Shown here in pieces: positions 20,361 to 33,109 of a stretch of DNA of 64,000 bases. Position 1 is the first letter of the stretch. Each line of letters begins with the position of its first letter. The notes under the pieces are model-generated. The model was not told where the DNA came from. It was given only the letters and a program-made list of their open reading frames with translations, and did not search any database. The position numbers and the translations under genes were made by a program. Source of the stretch: Rhynchonema sp. JSB1_4 (taxonomy: Eukaryota > Nematoda > Chromadorea > Monhysterida > Xyalidae); the NCBI GenBank assembly GCA_030248065.1, contig JASAMV010001302.1, positions 1 through 64,000 of the forward strand. Reading direction: 5' to 3'.

Positions 20361-23300
20361 AAAGTTGGAATAGTGTATCTAACAGACGACAAATGTTGCA
20401 ATCTTTTTTGTGGGTCTATGGGTTGAACTTGAAGCATACATACACCATGCAAATTCTAAATGCATAAATAAATCCAAGTCCTCAATTTTACGCCAACAGG
20501 TTTTTTTCATGTGACGGCAGTTATACATGCATATTGACTTCGTTTATAAGCCGCCAAGTGAGCTCGAAATTGACGGATGTTATTTGTTGTGCAGTCAGTA
20601 ACTTTTGACTGCCTGAAAATCATCATCATCAAACTGGTCGCGCCCCTTGTGCGTATTCGGCGTTTAATAATAGGATATACTTCCAGGTGCATGACCCAGA
20701 TTTGTGCACGGAAGGCAGACAGGTGCGGGCAGATCCAGTTAATCGCCTCGTACATGTGCACCTATTTGTCCTATGCGCAACCCGCCAGCCGGTTTGTACG
20801 CGCGCGAAGAAGCGGTGTGCCCTGTCTTGACGATACACACGCACTGGAACAAGACACATGTTTGTCTGCATGTTCGACAAGACAAGATGGGTACTGTGAC
20901 TGTGAGACGCTCGTCTGATTGAAGGAATGATGTCGTCGGTACTGAAGAACAGATTGGCGCTGCTCATACTGAAACTACTCAACCGTAATAATGATTGTCG
21001 CGTTAATGTCTAAATCATAACGTTATCATCACTTCTCGGCTGGTGATCAATGCAACAGTCAAACTTATGCTGAACCTTCTGTGCACTGTGCTCCGTGAAA
21101 CAGTGCGACCTGAAACCGTCAAATGTAGGCACCTACCGAAAGCGGATGTCGCACGAATTGCAAAACTTTAGTGACCGGAACAAAATAAACGAAAAAACAA
21201 TGTTGTTTTATGTAACTAAAAATGTGCATAATACCGAGACCAAGATTAGAGTGGAAAAACAAACTGCAGTCAAGTGTCACAGGTCGGGTCCGACGTCATC
21301 ACGCAAACGATGCACATTCCAAGGGCGCAAAAGCCCGTTTATTGTCAAAATAATGATACCAATAATCCCTACGGATGCATAATCGCACTTTTACGGCTGT
21401 ATTGTTGTACAATTCTGATTTGTAAGTTCCTATATGTAGCATTACAATATGCTGCCGTACAAGAGCAACCAGGTTCAGCTCCAAGTTGGCCTCTGACATA
21501 CAGTATTATACGTATGTATACATACGGCAAAGCGCAACTGTTTTTATTTGCGGCCGGCGGATACCATGGTGACTGCACGTGTCTGCCTGGGTTGGGGCTT
21601 GCTCAGCCAACTGACATACCAAAATGACTACTTTGGGTACCTGTTACGCATGTGCCCAGGACAAGTGCGTAGTGCATGCCAGTGACTACACCACAAACCG
21701 CCTATGTGGTATAGCTGTACGGCATGTCCCGTGTACCTGCACTTGGTCTGCACCCTGGGGGGCATGGGACGGTTGCTTCATCCGCGAATTTATTGTGTTT
21801 GCCCGTTGATTAGCCAACTTTATGCGCTTCAAACCCAGATCGGTGCGCAGCTCAAACTTATTGTTTGTGGCGTGATCCGTCATTCATTACAGACACGCAT
21901 TTGCGTGATTTATAGTCGCGGCAGCTTTTATTGTGCTCGTTTATGCGTGGAATCAAGGCTGGCTGCAGCACCCTCTCCGGACAACCACCAGGAACTTGAT
22001 GACATGCTGCAAAAACGTGACGACCCAGATAATCTATGGGAGTGGTCTAAATTCATATGGCATAGAATTGGGCCGTCAGTGCAAATTATCGGAATCAACG
22101 TCAGAATGACGAAATAGTCCATTCCCTTCAAGTCACTTTGCTGAAAGTTATACTGTTTGAAACGTTCAAAAGTCGAACACAAACTCATGGTATTCGACAC
22201 AGATCCGTTAGCAAGTCTGGTGCCGAGAAAACATTCTTTTGAATGAGGGCTTCCGCTGAGCTTCAAGCCTGCAACGCAACAGCTCAACCAGCATATCAAT
22301 CAGTGAGTGCATGGCATGATACAACAGTTGACAGAATACCAGCTGTGTGGTGACTTGGTGTTCAGCGCGCGTCGCGTGTGGTTCCTCCCTGCTCCCAGAA
22401 AACACTTCCACTTGTATTCAATCAAATTTATACTTGAACAATGTTCCTATACGCTCGAAAAAGAATGAGCCTCGCATTTCATTGTTTCGCTTTTGTTCAG
22501 CACACTGGATGTGAGAAAATCTGAGACGTTGTCTCCCATACAAATGTCGGACCCGTGATTTGTGGTGGCTGGAACCGTGTGACCCACATACAAAGTGGGT
22601 GGGTGGTCCTCTGTTTTGCTTGCTTCTAATGCGCTTCTCTGTCTTGTAATAAATACGAGGTAGTGAGTGAGTGTCACGTATGCGCAGTCGCGTCATTGTG
22701 GATTTCTTGCACTCATTTCAAATGCACTTCGAAGGAAAATCGGCGGGCGACGTTCCAAAATCGCCCGCAGTTAAACGTGCTTCACACATTTGTCGAGTGC
22801 CGGAGGAAGTTTCCCAAAACCCATGCCAACACCGTTTCAAGTGAGCGGTACCCGCGAACCCAAAAATGTCTTGCGGTTGCATTATATGCATAACGCATGA
22901 ACGCACTCAGCAACGAATACAAATGTATAAAGATGCTGGCAGCGCATCAAACCAAACCCTATGGGTACATTTTGACTTCCTATGACCATACTGTCAACAT
23001 TCCCTTCCCTGTACCCGAGAAAACGTCGAAAATCTCTGGGCATTGCATGCCTGCAAGCAAAGATCGTATCAAAATGTCCCCTCACCGGCGGTCCATCGCG
23101 TTGAAAAATGGCCGGCCATCGGCAGTGAACTCTTGATACAAATTCTACATACCCCAGACGTCACACTTGACTCTCAACCACTGACGTTATATGTACATAC
23201 AGTACGTATCACTGCTACTCTGACGCTCTGAATATGTTACATGCTGGACGCGTGTTTTTGCTTGCTTTATTTATTCGTTGGTACCAACTTAAAATAACCT

Positions 23301-25576
23301 CAATCTTGTAGTTGGTGAACTCTGTACTCAACATGCGCAAAGCACTACGTTTGGGCGTCAACATTTCATCGGATGGTTCGCTTGGCGGGCGGACGCGTGT
23401 GCCGGAAATCACGGGCTACACGAATTGTGATAAAAAATGTATAAACACTATATGGAGTGAGCCATCAGCGGTCAAAAGCAGAGGCGTTCGCCCACTTCAG
23501 CTGACATAACGCTCCGTGCCCCCTTCCCAACAATATACACACACGGAGGCACTTACCAACAAATTTGAATTGAATTGAGTGATGGACAGCTACAGACCAT
23601 GCGGGATAACCCCAATTTCATTTCACGCCCCCAAGCGACCTCTCTTGCTTCTGCGGATTAGATTTTGGCCGCGCATAGCACATCTACTGTGTTTGATTCA
23701 TCTCGCATTTTAGGATTGTGAAATGATACCGTGCGCACACTCTTGTTTGTAGTAAAAGAATCGTTTAGGCACAAGCTACATGAGGTTCTGAGCTTGAGAT
23801 TTGAGACTGTGATCTGACATTTATCCCCGGGCCATTGATGTTCCATCGATGCACCTACTATGTACATATGTATGTAGGTACATACATATGTAGCACGGTT
23901 TTTTTGAGCGACTGGTATATACTCAGAGTCAGGCTAAACGCAAACCCACCCAGAAACTAGTGAAGCAATATCGCCAAGCTAAAAAATGTCGTGAAACCAT
24001 TATACAAAAAATTCTCCCAAAGAACTTCTCCCCGTCACCATGGACCACCCGAGCAACTTAGCGCCTGTCAGTGTCCCAAAATGCGTCGATTGTCTTTTGC
24101 GACAGGGAGCTAACTTGTAATTTGATTTCGCTCTGGAGTTCGGCTCGAGTTAAAATTGAGTAAAGGTCCCGATTTAACCAAGGAGTTTTTGAGCTGTCGT
24201 GTTTTGAGCGCCTCAGTGCGTGACTTTGGTGATGGGAACCGGGGAGGGAAGAAAGACTGGCATAATCCGCCTTGGTTTTCTCCTTGATTCAGTTAATTTC
24301 TGTTTTTAATGCATCTTTCTTGTGTTCAGTTGAGACCAAAGCTTTTTGCCCGCGCCAAAAACGATTCAGGCCGCCAAGCCAGAAACCTCAATCTAAAAAT
24401 AGGCGTTTCGAGCTTGTAGCGCACGACAAAATTGTTTTGTTGTCTCACGTTATGGATTGGGATAATTTATTGCGACCGAACCGAGAAAAACCTGGGTTTT
24501 TGTGCATCTTTGCAGAAAGTCTGAAAACACTCCAACACTTTTGCAAAACATACTGTACGCATTGCAAAAGCTTGCAGACATGGGTACTCCATTTTGCTTG
24601 TTCTCGTTTTTTCGCACTCTGACACCCAAACGGTGTGTCGATGTTTCACTTACCGCAGTTATCCATTTGTAGCCCCCAGGACCAACCAGAAGTACGCTCG
24701 GCAAACTGAGCAACAGAAAATGGCAAATAATACGTAAATGCAGCCTATACCACCATTACAATGATATGATCGAGGCCCGACATTTTCTGTCACTTGATAA
24801 CTATCCACCTTTCATAACTTTGTGGTCCACAGATGTAAATCTTCGGCAGACATGTTCATGTTTAGGTCTGTTCGTCGTTACATGACCATTTGTTATTTGT
24901 CGAGTCAAGCGCGCGACCGAACGACCTCCGGGGACTTGACCAGGTGCACATACTGTATTGTGGGCTAATTCTGATGTCGTCAACGCAAGTCGTCGCTGTT
25001 CGAAACGCAAACTGACCGCTCCTGTATTACGTATGGCCTTATACGTGCAAAGTACAACATCGATGGGTTTACAACCAACGCGCGCGAAGCCCCAAACGAT
25101 CGCAAGAAATGAGAATGGGCAGAAGTCGCCACAACACGCAGGTGTATTCGTTTGGAAACCTCGACATCGTTAAATCCGGACCCGTTGCGACGACTTGTGT
25201 CGACGACATCAGACTAAGCCGTATTCCACCGTGTGTTTGGCACACGGAACAAACGGAGCACCAAGCGTATGCGCTTTCAACTGAAGGATTCCAATCAGAT
25301 CGCAACTAGCCAGCAACCTAAACATAAGCGAGTCACACTCCCTTCCCCACCACTTCTGTTTGTCGTCAAGAGTTGGTGTTGGCGTCAAGAAAAGCTATTT
25401 TGGAAATACATAATTGAGTGGAAATGGTTTATTTTGTTGTTTTTGCTACTGTATGTTCGACATGACAAAAAACGGTCGACAACCGATGTCGTTCAGTGAA
25501 AGGCAGGGTCCACCCTACCTAGACATGAAGTCAATGTTTTTACCCTTTTAGCGTCAATCAAAACATAGAGTACATA
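20361..25576. other. Gene-free region
   Basis: About 5.2 kb without a supported exon or RNA gene. Short ORFs occur on both strands without splice context or recognisable domains. At 23858-23896 there is a palindrome-like run of ATGTATGTAGGTACAT-type words, one of several in the window. Confidence 0.45.
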
Positions 25577-25912
25577 CCGGAGTTTTCCACTTAAAGCCCC
25601 CCGAATACAGCCCTCGGGGCTCCAAGTGGGCGCTTTTCTGTAGCTGTTCGGGTGTTTTACCACGTCTTCATGAACGTCCTCATAATTAGGTTCAAATATG
25701 GTATCCGAATATTAAATTGTTGCCCTAAAGTGTCCCTACTAACAATACTGAAAACACCCAGTTTTCCGCTTAAAGCCTCCGAGGGCTGTAACTGGTAACG
25801 TTTCCACTTAAAGCCCCGCGGGCCCTAATTGGATTTTTTCTGTTTGGTCGGATGGCCCATTCTCCACCGATTTCCGCATAGAGTCCCCGGGGCTTTAAAT
25901 GGAAAACTCCGG
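25577..25912. repeat. MITE with CCGGAG termini, copy A
   Basis: 336 bp bounded by CCGGAGTTTTCCA and its reverse complement TGGAAAACTCCGG, flanked on each side by TA (25575-25576 and 25913-25914). The interior holds repeated small palindromic units built on CACTTAAAGCCCC and CGGGGCT, suggesting growth by internal duplication. Copy B is at 47450-47574. Its right TA lies only 4 bp from the left end of the Tc1-like element. Confidence 0.8.
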
Positions 25913-25918
25913 TATGTA

Positions 25919-26260
25919 CAGTACCGGGTGCAATTCTAGGCTGAAAGTAGCGTGCGCGTGCACGCGCGTGCGCACGCAACTTCCTAGTGCAAAGTATAGG
26001 AAAAAAGTCGAAGTTACTTCGCGTGCACGCGCGTGCACGCGCGTGCACGCACGTGCACGCGCGTGCACGCGAAGTCAGCGGAAGTTGGCTGCGTGCGCTA
26101 GCTGGCTGGTATTTATGTGTACTTGTTTTCACTTTGCAGCCACGTGGCTCGCCAAGAAACAACTTTTTGCTGTTTTTGTTGTAACTACAGTTGAGATAAA
26201 ATCATTTGGAACATTTTGCAACAAAATTTGTCCAAAAGTGGCCAGATGTGTGCTCACAGC
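25919..26260 (+). repeat. Left terminal inverted repeat of Tc1-like element
   Basis: It contains two blocks of perfectly alternating purine-pyrimidine sequence, about 25951-25978 and 26021-26071. The second consists of five GCGTGCACGC-type units. After these come CCACGTGGCTCGCCAAG and CAAAATTTGTCCAAAAGTGG, mirrored in the right repeat. Confidence 0.85.
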
Positions 26261-27069
26261 GAGAACGTCAAAAACGATAGATTTTATGTGTATGTATGCC
26301 GCTCATCATCAGAATGAGTACATTTTCTATACACTCTGTATGTACGTTTACCTTCTTTATTGTTCCCTCCGTATTAAATTTGTACACTAATTCGTAAAAT
26401 AGATCTTAACATTAATTATACAGAACAACTTCATCAAATTTAATTAAGAAAACACCACATCACATGACGCGATAATAAACTACTGGAAAAGGTTATAAAA
26501 ATCTTGTGCCTCCTTGTAAACGCTCAGAAAACAAAATATAACAGCAACTGATGCACATAATGGCGTGAAATATCAGCAGAAAACAGAAATCCGGCGCATC
26601 AAAACAAGAACAAACCCTGCACGTGACTGAATAAAATTATGAAATTCACATAAACTTATGACAAAATAGAACTCTCTAAAACTAACTTGAGCGACATGAA
26701 TTAATTAATGACAGAAAACGATGAGGGAAAAAACCTTCGCACTTGTGGCAGAAAATAAGACACGTAAAACAGTCAAATAATAAATTTTTGCACATAAAAT
26801 CCGAGCACGAAAAATGAGGGACTCACAAAAAACAAAAAAAATGCAAAATTTGCACAAAAATTGGCATTGCACATTGGAAAATGAAAAAAATATAGAAGAA
26901 AAATATATTCTTTAAAACTATCATGTTAGAAAACGACGGAAAAAGTGAATAAAAAGCACAGAATAAACCTTGAATAATAAATAAATATAAGCACTTTGTT
27001 ATGCATATACGTACTATGACAAATTTCACGTCCGCTATCACTCACTACACTGTTGTGATCATAAACAAC

Positions 27070-27292
27070 TTATTTATCAGTTGGACCGCCACCGGACGCG
27101 ATGACCTTGGGCACCATCTTGGGCACGTGACCAACGAAAGCCTGACACACGCCAATGCTCATTTTCTCGGCCCAGAATTGAAGGATGCCGTTGACGAGCT
27201 CCTCCTTTGTTGTTGGCTTGATGTGACGTCGCAAATAATTCTTCAACATTGCCCACACCAATTCGATGCAATTTAGAAATTGTTGATCATTA
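27070..27292 (-). pseudogene. Tc1/mariner-type transposase, C-terminal remnant
   Basis: The minus-strand reading FLNCIELVWAMLKNYLRRHI followed by a 45-residue tail to a stop at 27070 matches the end of the DDE domain of Tc1/IS630-family transposases. In those, LNPIELxW holds the third catalytic acid (here Glu of NCIEL; Pro is replaced by Cys). It could be a final exon, because TTTTTAG precedes it. The first two catalytic Asp regions and the DNA-binding domain are not found between the inverted repeats, so it is likely inactive. Confidence 0.75.
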
Positions 27293-27356
27293 GCTAAAAA
27301 CAGAAAGAAAATATCTTTCCTTTTGTACTGCTTAATGTCTTCCCATTTTATCCCAG

Positions 27357-27837
27357 GTATCGTCACTTGATGGCGAAAGGCACCCACTCATTTACGTTCA
27401 ACGAGCAGCTGCTGGAAGCGAAAGTGCTCCCAAAAAAGGAGAACGAGAACTGTCACGTGCAATCACCTGCAGCTACGCAACATCAGAATGGTCATCCGGC
27501 TTCTTACCAACAGCAATTCAACGCACGACCGCGTCTGCCACCGGTCACCAGCGTGCTACAACCTCAGCAACAAGGACCGGTCCCCGTTCAAACACAACAA
27601 TATCAGTCACATCTCGGTCAGCCGGTCGGAAACCAACCGGTTTATGCAAACAATCAGCAGCAAGTACAGGTCCAATTTGTTCCACAGCCACAGCAGCAAG
27701 TTGTGCCCCCGCAAACCCCTCCGTACCAGGGTGGTGCACCTCAATACCACCAACCACAGTCCAACTCGTACAATCCACCGTCGACGTCACCGGTATCGCC
27801 TTACAATTGTTACAGCGGCAACAGTGATATGAACTGA
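27357..27837 (+). CDS. Gln/Pro-rich ORF inside the Tc1-like element
   Basis: The open frame begins after a good acceptor (TTTATCCCAG at 27347-27356) or at the ATG at 27370. It encodes about 155 residues to a stop at 27835-27837. It begins MAKGTHSFTFNEQLLEAKVL, then becomes rich in Gln, Pro, Tyr and Asn (for example PQQQGPVPVQTQQYQSH). The coding quality, an even codon mix and no stops, is better than in neighbouring AT-rich DNA. It lies between the inverted repeats where a transposase N-terminus would be expected. It resembles no transposase part I know, so it may be a captured host exon. Function unknown. It could also be a host gene in which the whole element sits, but the inverted repeats enclose it. 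Confidence 0.45.
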
Positions 27838-28127
27838 TCTAAAATAACTTGTGTATTGATGAAAACCAATTGGAGCTTTCTGATTGCCCATTATCTTGTT
27901 CTTGTTCATCACATCTTTCACAGTACAGTTTTTCAGAACTATGGTAGAATGACTCAAGGCATCCATTTGCCACATTTACTTTCGGTGGTTTGGTAATATT
28001 TTACGACTTTTTAATTTGCTTATCTTGTCAGTCTGTGAAATTTCAAGCACTAAAAAACAATCTTTTTTGGTGTGTGATGCTTTTGTGTGGGACATAAAAC
28101 GCAACATCGGCGTTTGTTCTTGGAGTG

Positions 28128-28488
28128 CTGTGAGCACACGTCTGGCCACTTTTGGACAAATTTTGTTGCAAAATGTTCCAAATGATTTTATCTCAACTGT
28201 AGTTACAACAAAAACAGCAAAAAGTTGTTTCTTGGCGAGCCACGTGGCTGCAAAGTGAAAACAAGTACACATAAATACCAGCCAGCTAGCGCACGCAGCC
28301 AACTTCCGCTGACTTCGCGTGCACGCGCGTGCACGTGCGTGCACGCGCGTGCACGCGCGTGCACGCGCGTGCACGCGAAGTAACTTCGACTTTTTTCCTA
28401 TACTTTGCACTAGGAAGTTGCGTGCGCACGCGCGTGCACGCGCGTGCACGCGCACGCTACTTTCAGCCTAGAATTGCACCCGGTACTG
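28128..28488 (-). repeat. Right terminal inverted repeat of Tc1-like element
   Basis: Mirror of 25919-26260. The alternating purine-pyrimidine block (28316-28377) is about one 10-bp GCGTGCACGC unit longer than in the left repeat. The second block (about 28420-28457) is also longer. Otherwise the two repeats are nearly the same. Confidence 0.85.
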
Positions 28489-28490
28489 TA

Positions 28491-29077
28491 CATATGTTTT
28501 GGTGACCCAATCTGTTGTTAACCTATATTGTAATTTTTTGTACCCACAGAATAATTTATTGTTACTATGTATGTAGAAATAACGCGTTCCCGTCGTCGTC
28601 ACTAAGTATACGTAGAGACTGTACAATAATTCACCCAGGTGCTTGTTTCAGCCGAGAAGTACACGCATAATGTCACCAGGACCGTGCCGTTGTTGTAGAC
28701 CGACCAGCGGTCCAAGACCAGCATGCCCGTAAGCAGCACACATCACAACACTCACATTGCAGCACAGCAACAAAGCAATACAGGTTAGTTGGATTGCCGA
28801 AACAGTTTGGATTTGTACTTGGAGGAGTTTTACGTGTCTCATGCCGCTTCTCGTTAAAACATCGCAAAAGGGCCGGCCTTGATCGGGATCCCGATCACGA
28901 TATCTTTGTGAGAATTTGCCGTACAATATCCCTATTTAAGCCTGGATTCAACTTTCGCTTTCACGCTCAGATGTGTCCAGCTCTCATACAATTGGACGTC
29001 CTGTAATAAACTCGCATGGTTGGCCATATCGAGCCAACCGCGACCGTGGTGCCAGCGCAACGTTGCCCGCATTTCAG
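28491..29077. other. Gene-free stretch
   Basis: No coding segment, RNA gene or repeat is supported between the Tc1-like element and the candidate exon at 29078. Confidence 0.45.
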
Positions 29078-29275
29078 CACGATCCCGGAGTCCCAGCGGA
29101 GGCGCTGTACAATCGCAGAGCAAGCTGCCGGCTGCGGCGATTGTAACCAACCGTCACGCAACCAACAGCGCCGCCCCGACCGAGACCAGACAGCAGCAGC
29201 AGCCGATCACACCCAACTTCCCCCGACCTCATCATCTGTGCTCGGTCAAACAATTGGCAACGCAGAACCAGACAG
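29078..29275 (+). CDS. Candidate exon, possibly 5' part of the acidic coiled-coil gene
   Basis: A GC-richer, stop-free segment between a strong acceptor (CCCGCATTTCAG) and donor GTTGGC. In the frame starting with two leftover bases it reads RSRSPSGGAVQSQSKLPAAA and continues Ser/Gln/Pro-rich to the donor, ending in phase 1. That phase fits the candidate exon at 40169, which needs one base, and that exon in turn fits the firm exon at 43082. A second open frame (TIPESQRRRCTIAEQ) ends in phase 2 and would not join. Phase agreement alone has a one-in-three chance, so the link is speculative. Confidence 0.35.
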
Positions 29276-30488
29276 GTTGGCACCTGACACACTCAATGTG
29301 AAACATCTGTTGTGTTGTCGGAAGCAAATGCACCTTAAACTATGTAGTTACCTACCTTACTGCGGGCAAAATCAAGCTTGGAGATCGGTCCGATCTTCGC
29401 CTTGGTCACGTGACATTTTGCATTTGTTGGGGATGGTTTAAGTTTGCAGAAGTAAGGCCAATCGTGTGGTGATGACTGATGAGCAAAAGTAAAAGAACAA
29501 GATGTGTTGATTTTTTTGACATGCAGATAACTCGATTACCGATCGATAACCCCTTGGATGGCCTGACAGCTTTCATATTTATGCCAGTTTGCTCAAGGGG
29601 AAGCTGCAGAGTCCAAAATGCATGTGGGGTAGCGACCATTTGTTGTTGTCCTGACGTTTGCCTACAGTATGTACAGTAGGTACGTTGTCTTTTCAGAATG
29701 ATGTTGTATATGTACGCGTTTCATTGCATAAAAAACAAACTTGTACGTGATAGTGATCAATGCACGTCGCTTGAACCTGAAACGTCAGGGTAGATGAAAC
29801 AGGTTCGGGCCGTTGTCAAAGCAATCAGGCCGTAGCACATTCGAATCATTCTAACGGGACATGGTACAGCAGCTGTCGATACATTTTCTCACAAAATTCA
29901 ATTGCAAAACTGATTTTGTTTGTAAAAGGAAAACATTCTCAATTTTCCTTCCTGTTCTCGAAACTGTAAGTGTGCTGGATTAGTAGCAGCACGACCACTA
30001 AACCAGCCAATATAGTGTGGTTGACGTGTGGCAGTGTGTGTGCTCGTATGCCGCCATAATTACATTCCGTCCGTCAGTTTTTCTTGGTTTTGTTCTTCAA
30101 TTCTCTTCAAGGTCTTGTTCGTCTTCAACGTCTGTCTTTTCGGTCCTTCGAGACCTGAAGCGCATAACCACCGAGAATGGTGGCCCCAAACCATTAGTGT
30201 GTATACGTTTGTATACGACGAGTAGCAAGCAAGTGAATTGAGAGCCGTTTTTGGTTCCTTGCTTTGAGCAACACATATCATCGGGTCGGGGCGTTGCAGT
30301 GCTCACGGATATTGGGGTTATCATCGATCCCCAAATAGTCACTTTTAGGTTTTTTGGGAACCGAATAGTCTGCGGAGTTTGGTGACCTGCGCGAGCGCTT
30401 TTCGTTTTCGTCAGACTGGAAACTGAATATTATAGCTGCCGTGACCAGCAGTGTTCGAGTGTGCCCACATAGGTATGTACCTACTGTA
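29276..30488. other. Mostly non-coding; one possible minus-strand terminal exon
   Basis: The only coding-like piece is minus-strand 30278-30415. It follows a CAGTTTCCAG acceptor and reads SDENEKRSRRSPNSADYSVP, then a Lys-rich segment to a TGA. No partner exons are identified. Confidence 0.35.
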
Positions 30489-30815
30489 TAGTCCGTCCAC
30501 CAGCTCATGGCACTTTGTGATGCTGCTGGCCGACTTGTTCCCTTCCTCCACGTTCTAATGAAAGAGAAATTGAGCTTCCAAAAAGAATAATTTTTGCTCC
30601 TAAATTGTGGTTTTTATGAAATCGACATGTTTTATAGATTTTAATTTAATTTAATTTTAAATTTGATCGAATTCAATCGTTTTCGACACATTTTACTATT
30701 TTTTTAAGTTTTTTGCAATATCGCTCGCACTCAATTTCTCTTTCATTACAACGTGGAGGAAGGGACCAAACCACCCAGCAGCAACACAAAGTGCCATGAG
30801 CTGGTGGACGGACTA
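30489..30815. repeat. MITE with TAGTCCGTCC termini, copy A
   Basis: 327 bp with ~90-bp terminal inverted repeats that begin TAGTCCGTCCACCAGCTCAT and run through CCTTCCTCCACGTT and TGAAAGAGAAATTGAG. The outer TA pairs are 30487-30488 and 30816-30817. The centre is AT-rich (TTTAATTTAATTTAATTTT). A full-length relative is at 63467-63796. Confidence 0.88.
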
Positions 30816-33109
30816 TACGTTTCACCCATTTCATATAGACATCTTTTTGGGGATACGGTCTTTTACGGCTTCAGTTTGTTGGAAATACCCCCAACAATAT
30901 CCCAAATTCTGTCCGCAAACCAACCAGCCCTTCTGTTTGCAACATGCACTGAGCCATGTCCCACCGTTGACACACATGTATTGATGTACCCGCGAGTCCA
31001 TTAGCTATGTACTTCAGCACTTGTATCGGCTTGGGTCAGCGGAACATAAAAAACAGCTCCCAAGTGACCTCCAAGAGGAAGAGCTACAGCCGGAGTTGAG
31101 GTGGCCCACCGATGAGCACCCCGCGGGTTTGTGTGGATGAAATCGGGGCTCTAAACTCATCTGAGCATTGACCATGGAACACAGATTAGTGCCTAGGTGC
31201 TATATGTATACTTCAAGTGCAAACATGTTCGGAAGGTTGGGCCTATGTCCCCAAAAATGTTGTTGCTCTAGCCGGTCGTGTGGTAAAACTCATTTCAGTG
31301 GTTCTACCGGATGGTTTTGTTTCTCTCTCTCTGTGGAGACACACGCGTGCACACGCATTTTCGTCTAATTAACTCGACGCGACGCGCTTGCTAAACCTGC
31401 TGCGGCTCCGCCTCTTCTCCTTTGATGTCCAATTTTCAAACGCGTCACAATGTGTTAGTGTAGGTGTGTTAGGTACCTAAAGCTGAGAGGTGTTCCTTCC
31501 TTTCTACTGTTTTCCATTTTAATTTCACTTCACACATGCCGTGATCTTGCACTTTTTCGATTTAGTTTTAATCTGGCCCGTTTTTAAAGCTGCACCTCCA
31601 GGGCCGCAAGCTGCAGCAGAAGCCCAAACGGCCGAGTGGAGGCTCTAAGCAGTTTGTGCCGTCATTTCAGTGATTTGTGGGTAACTTACATATATAGATG
31701 CTTCCTACGATCGTAATTGCATGTCTGGCACCCAAAACTTCATTTTTTCATTCGTCATCTGCGGGTATGCCGTTCCATCAGTCCGCATGTGCTCAAATGC
31801 AGTACGTAATTGTCATGCCACACAGATTTGTCAATCAGAATTTTTTTTGTCAGTCAGCCGCATGTAACTGACGAAACATGACGAAAAATGCATGTCACTT
31901 TTTTTAAAAGCTTTGGCCATTTATTGACCAAAATGCAAAAACGTAAACCTGAAACAATCTATGTACATAGTTGAATCAAATGATGCGACATTGGTATTCA
32001 GGTAGACACATGCATGTACGTCTCGTTGTGAAGTATTGAATTGGCCTGATTGAGTCTTGTGACTTGCAAAACAGACTGACATGACGACAATGACCGGCTC
32101 AAATACGCATGCCGCCGTGTCCGGCAGCTGCTGCTTTCTGTTCGTCGTTCGTTCAAAAATGTATGATTGAACTTTTGCCTCGCGCCTCTCTGCTCGCACG
32201 CATCGACTATAGACTTGGGGTTGTGCTTGGGTGCAGACACTAAAATGAGGATCCAAAATTCTTCACGCTTTGCAATAATGCTTGGCCACCAAGTTGAGCC
32301 CAGTAAAAACGAAAACTATTGGTCTCCAGATAAACCAATATATGTACTGGACGACTCCATGAATTGTATCGGTTATTGCCGCACAAAAAAACGAAGAAAT
32401 CAGAGTTCTACTGCTCCATGGGGTCCTTTTTGGGTCTGGAATGGGTACCCATTATCATGTTCATGCCTTGATCCATTGTCTCCAACTGACTCACTCACTC
32501 ACACGTATTTGTGTGGTGAGGTTGAGAGCAAAGAATAGCCGCTGCTGTTCTCTTGCATTTTGTGCGATTCGTGCGCGATTTGAAGATCAAATACAACGTA
32601 ATCCTCAGTCACGTAATCCTGAATCCTAATTCAGGAATCTTTACATGCTCGTCTCGCCGCTAGCAACTATAGGTAGCATGTATATACATATGTTTTTTGT
32701 CTCCGTGTTATTACATTGTAAACGACATCGAATTATTGTCCTCCAAATAGCGACGTACAGTGTGTATGTACAGAGGAGCCACCCATCATGACCCTGTCAA
32801 AAACAACATCGGTTCAAGAAATCCGAGAATTCGGTGTATGTACAGAACATATGAAAATTTGAGCCCTACAGTTCCCCACTAGATCGTTCGAATTTCCTGC
32901 TGCAAGAGGCAAAAACACTCCGGTTTAAAAAACTGACTTGTTCTTTGTATAACTTTTTTACTTGTGATGCCGTTTCCGAAAGTGTACATTTTCAAAATCG
33001 TCATATGAATTCTGTTTTGCTCATGAACATGTTCGTCATGTTGTGAGCTTACTCTCATATAAACAACAATAATAAGTCAACGTTCTTAATTATTTATTAG
33101 ATTAGTTCG
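30816..33109. other. Gene-free region
   Basis: No supported exon, RNA gene or complete transposon. Short ORFs are without context. Confidence 0.45.

Larger units (their letters stand above)
25919..28488. mobile_element. Tc1-like transposon with ~350-bp terminal inverted repeats
   Basis: Ends read CAGTACCGGGTGCAATTCTA and the exact reverse complement TAGAATTGCACCCGGTACTG, with TA on both outer sides (25917-25918, 28489-28490) as Tc1/mariner insertions give. The inverted repeats extend from 25919 to about 26260 and from about 28128 to 28488. They contain 10-bp GCGTGCACGC tandem units. Between them lie about 800 bp of AT-rich DNA, a minus-strand Tc1-type transposase tail (27070-27292) and a plus-strand Gln/Pro-rich ORF (27357-27837). 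The N-terminal and central transposase parts are missing, so it is probably non-autonomous. The similar inverted repeats suggest recent insertion. Confidence 0.88.

Noticed and set aside
25770..26390. ORFs on both strands through the left inverted repeat, with RVHARARACTR-type repeats
   Set aside because: They arise from the GCGTGCACGC satellite, which lacks stops in every frame. The same applies to 27976-28455 in the right repeat.
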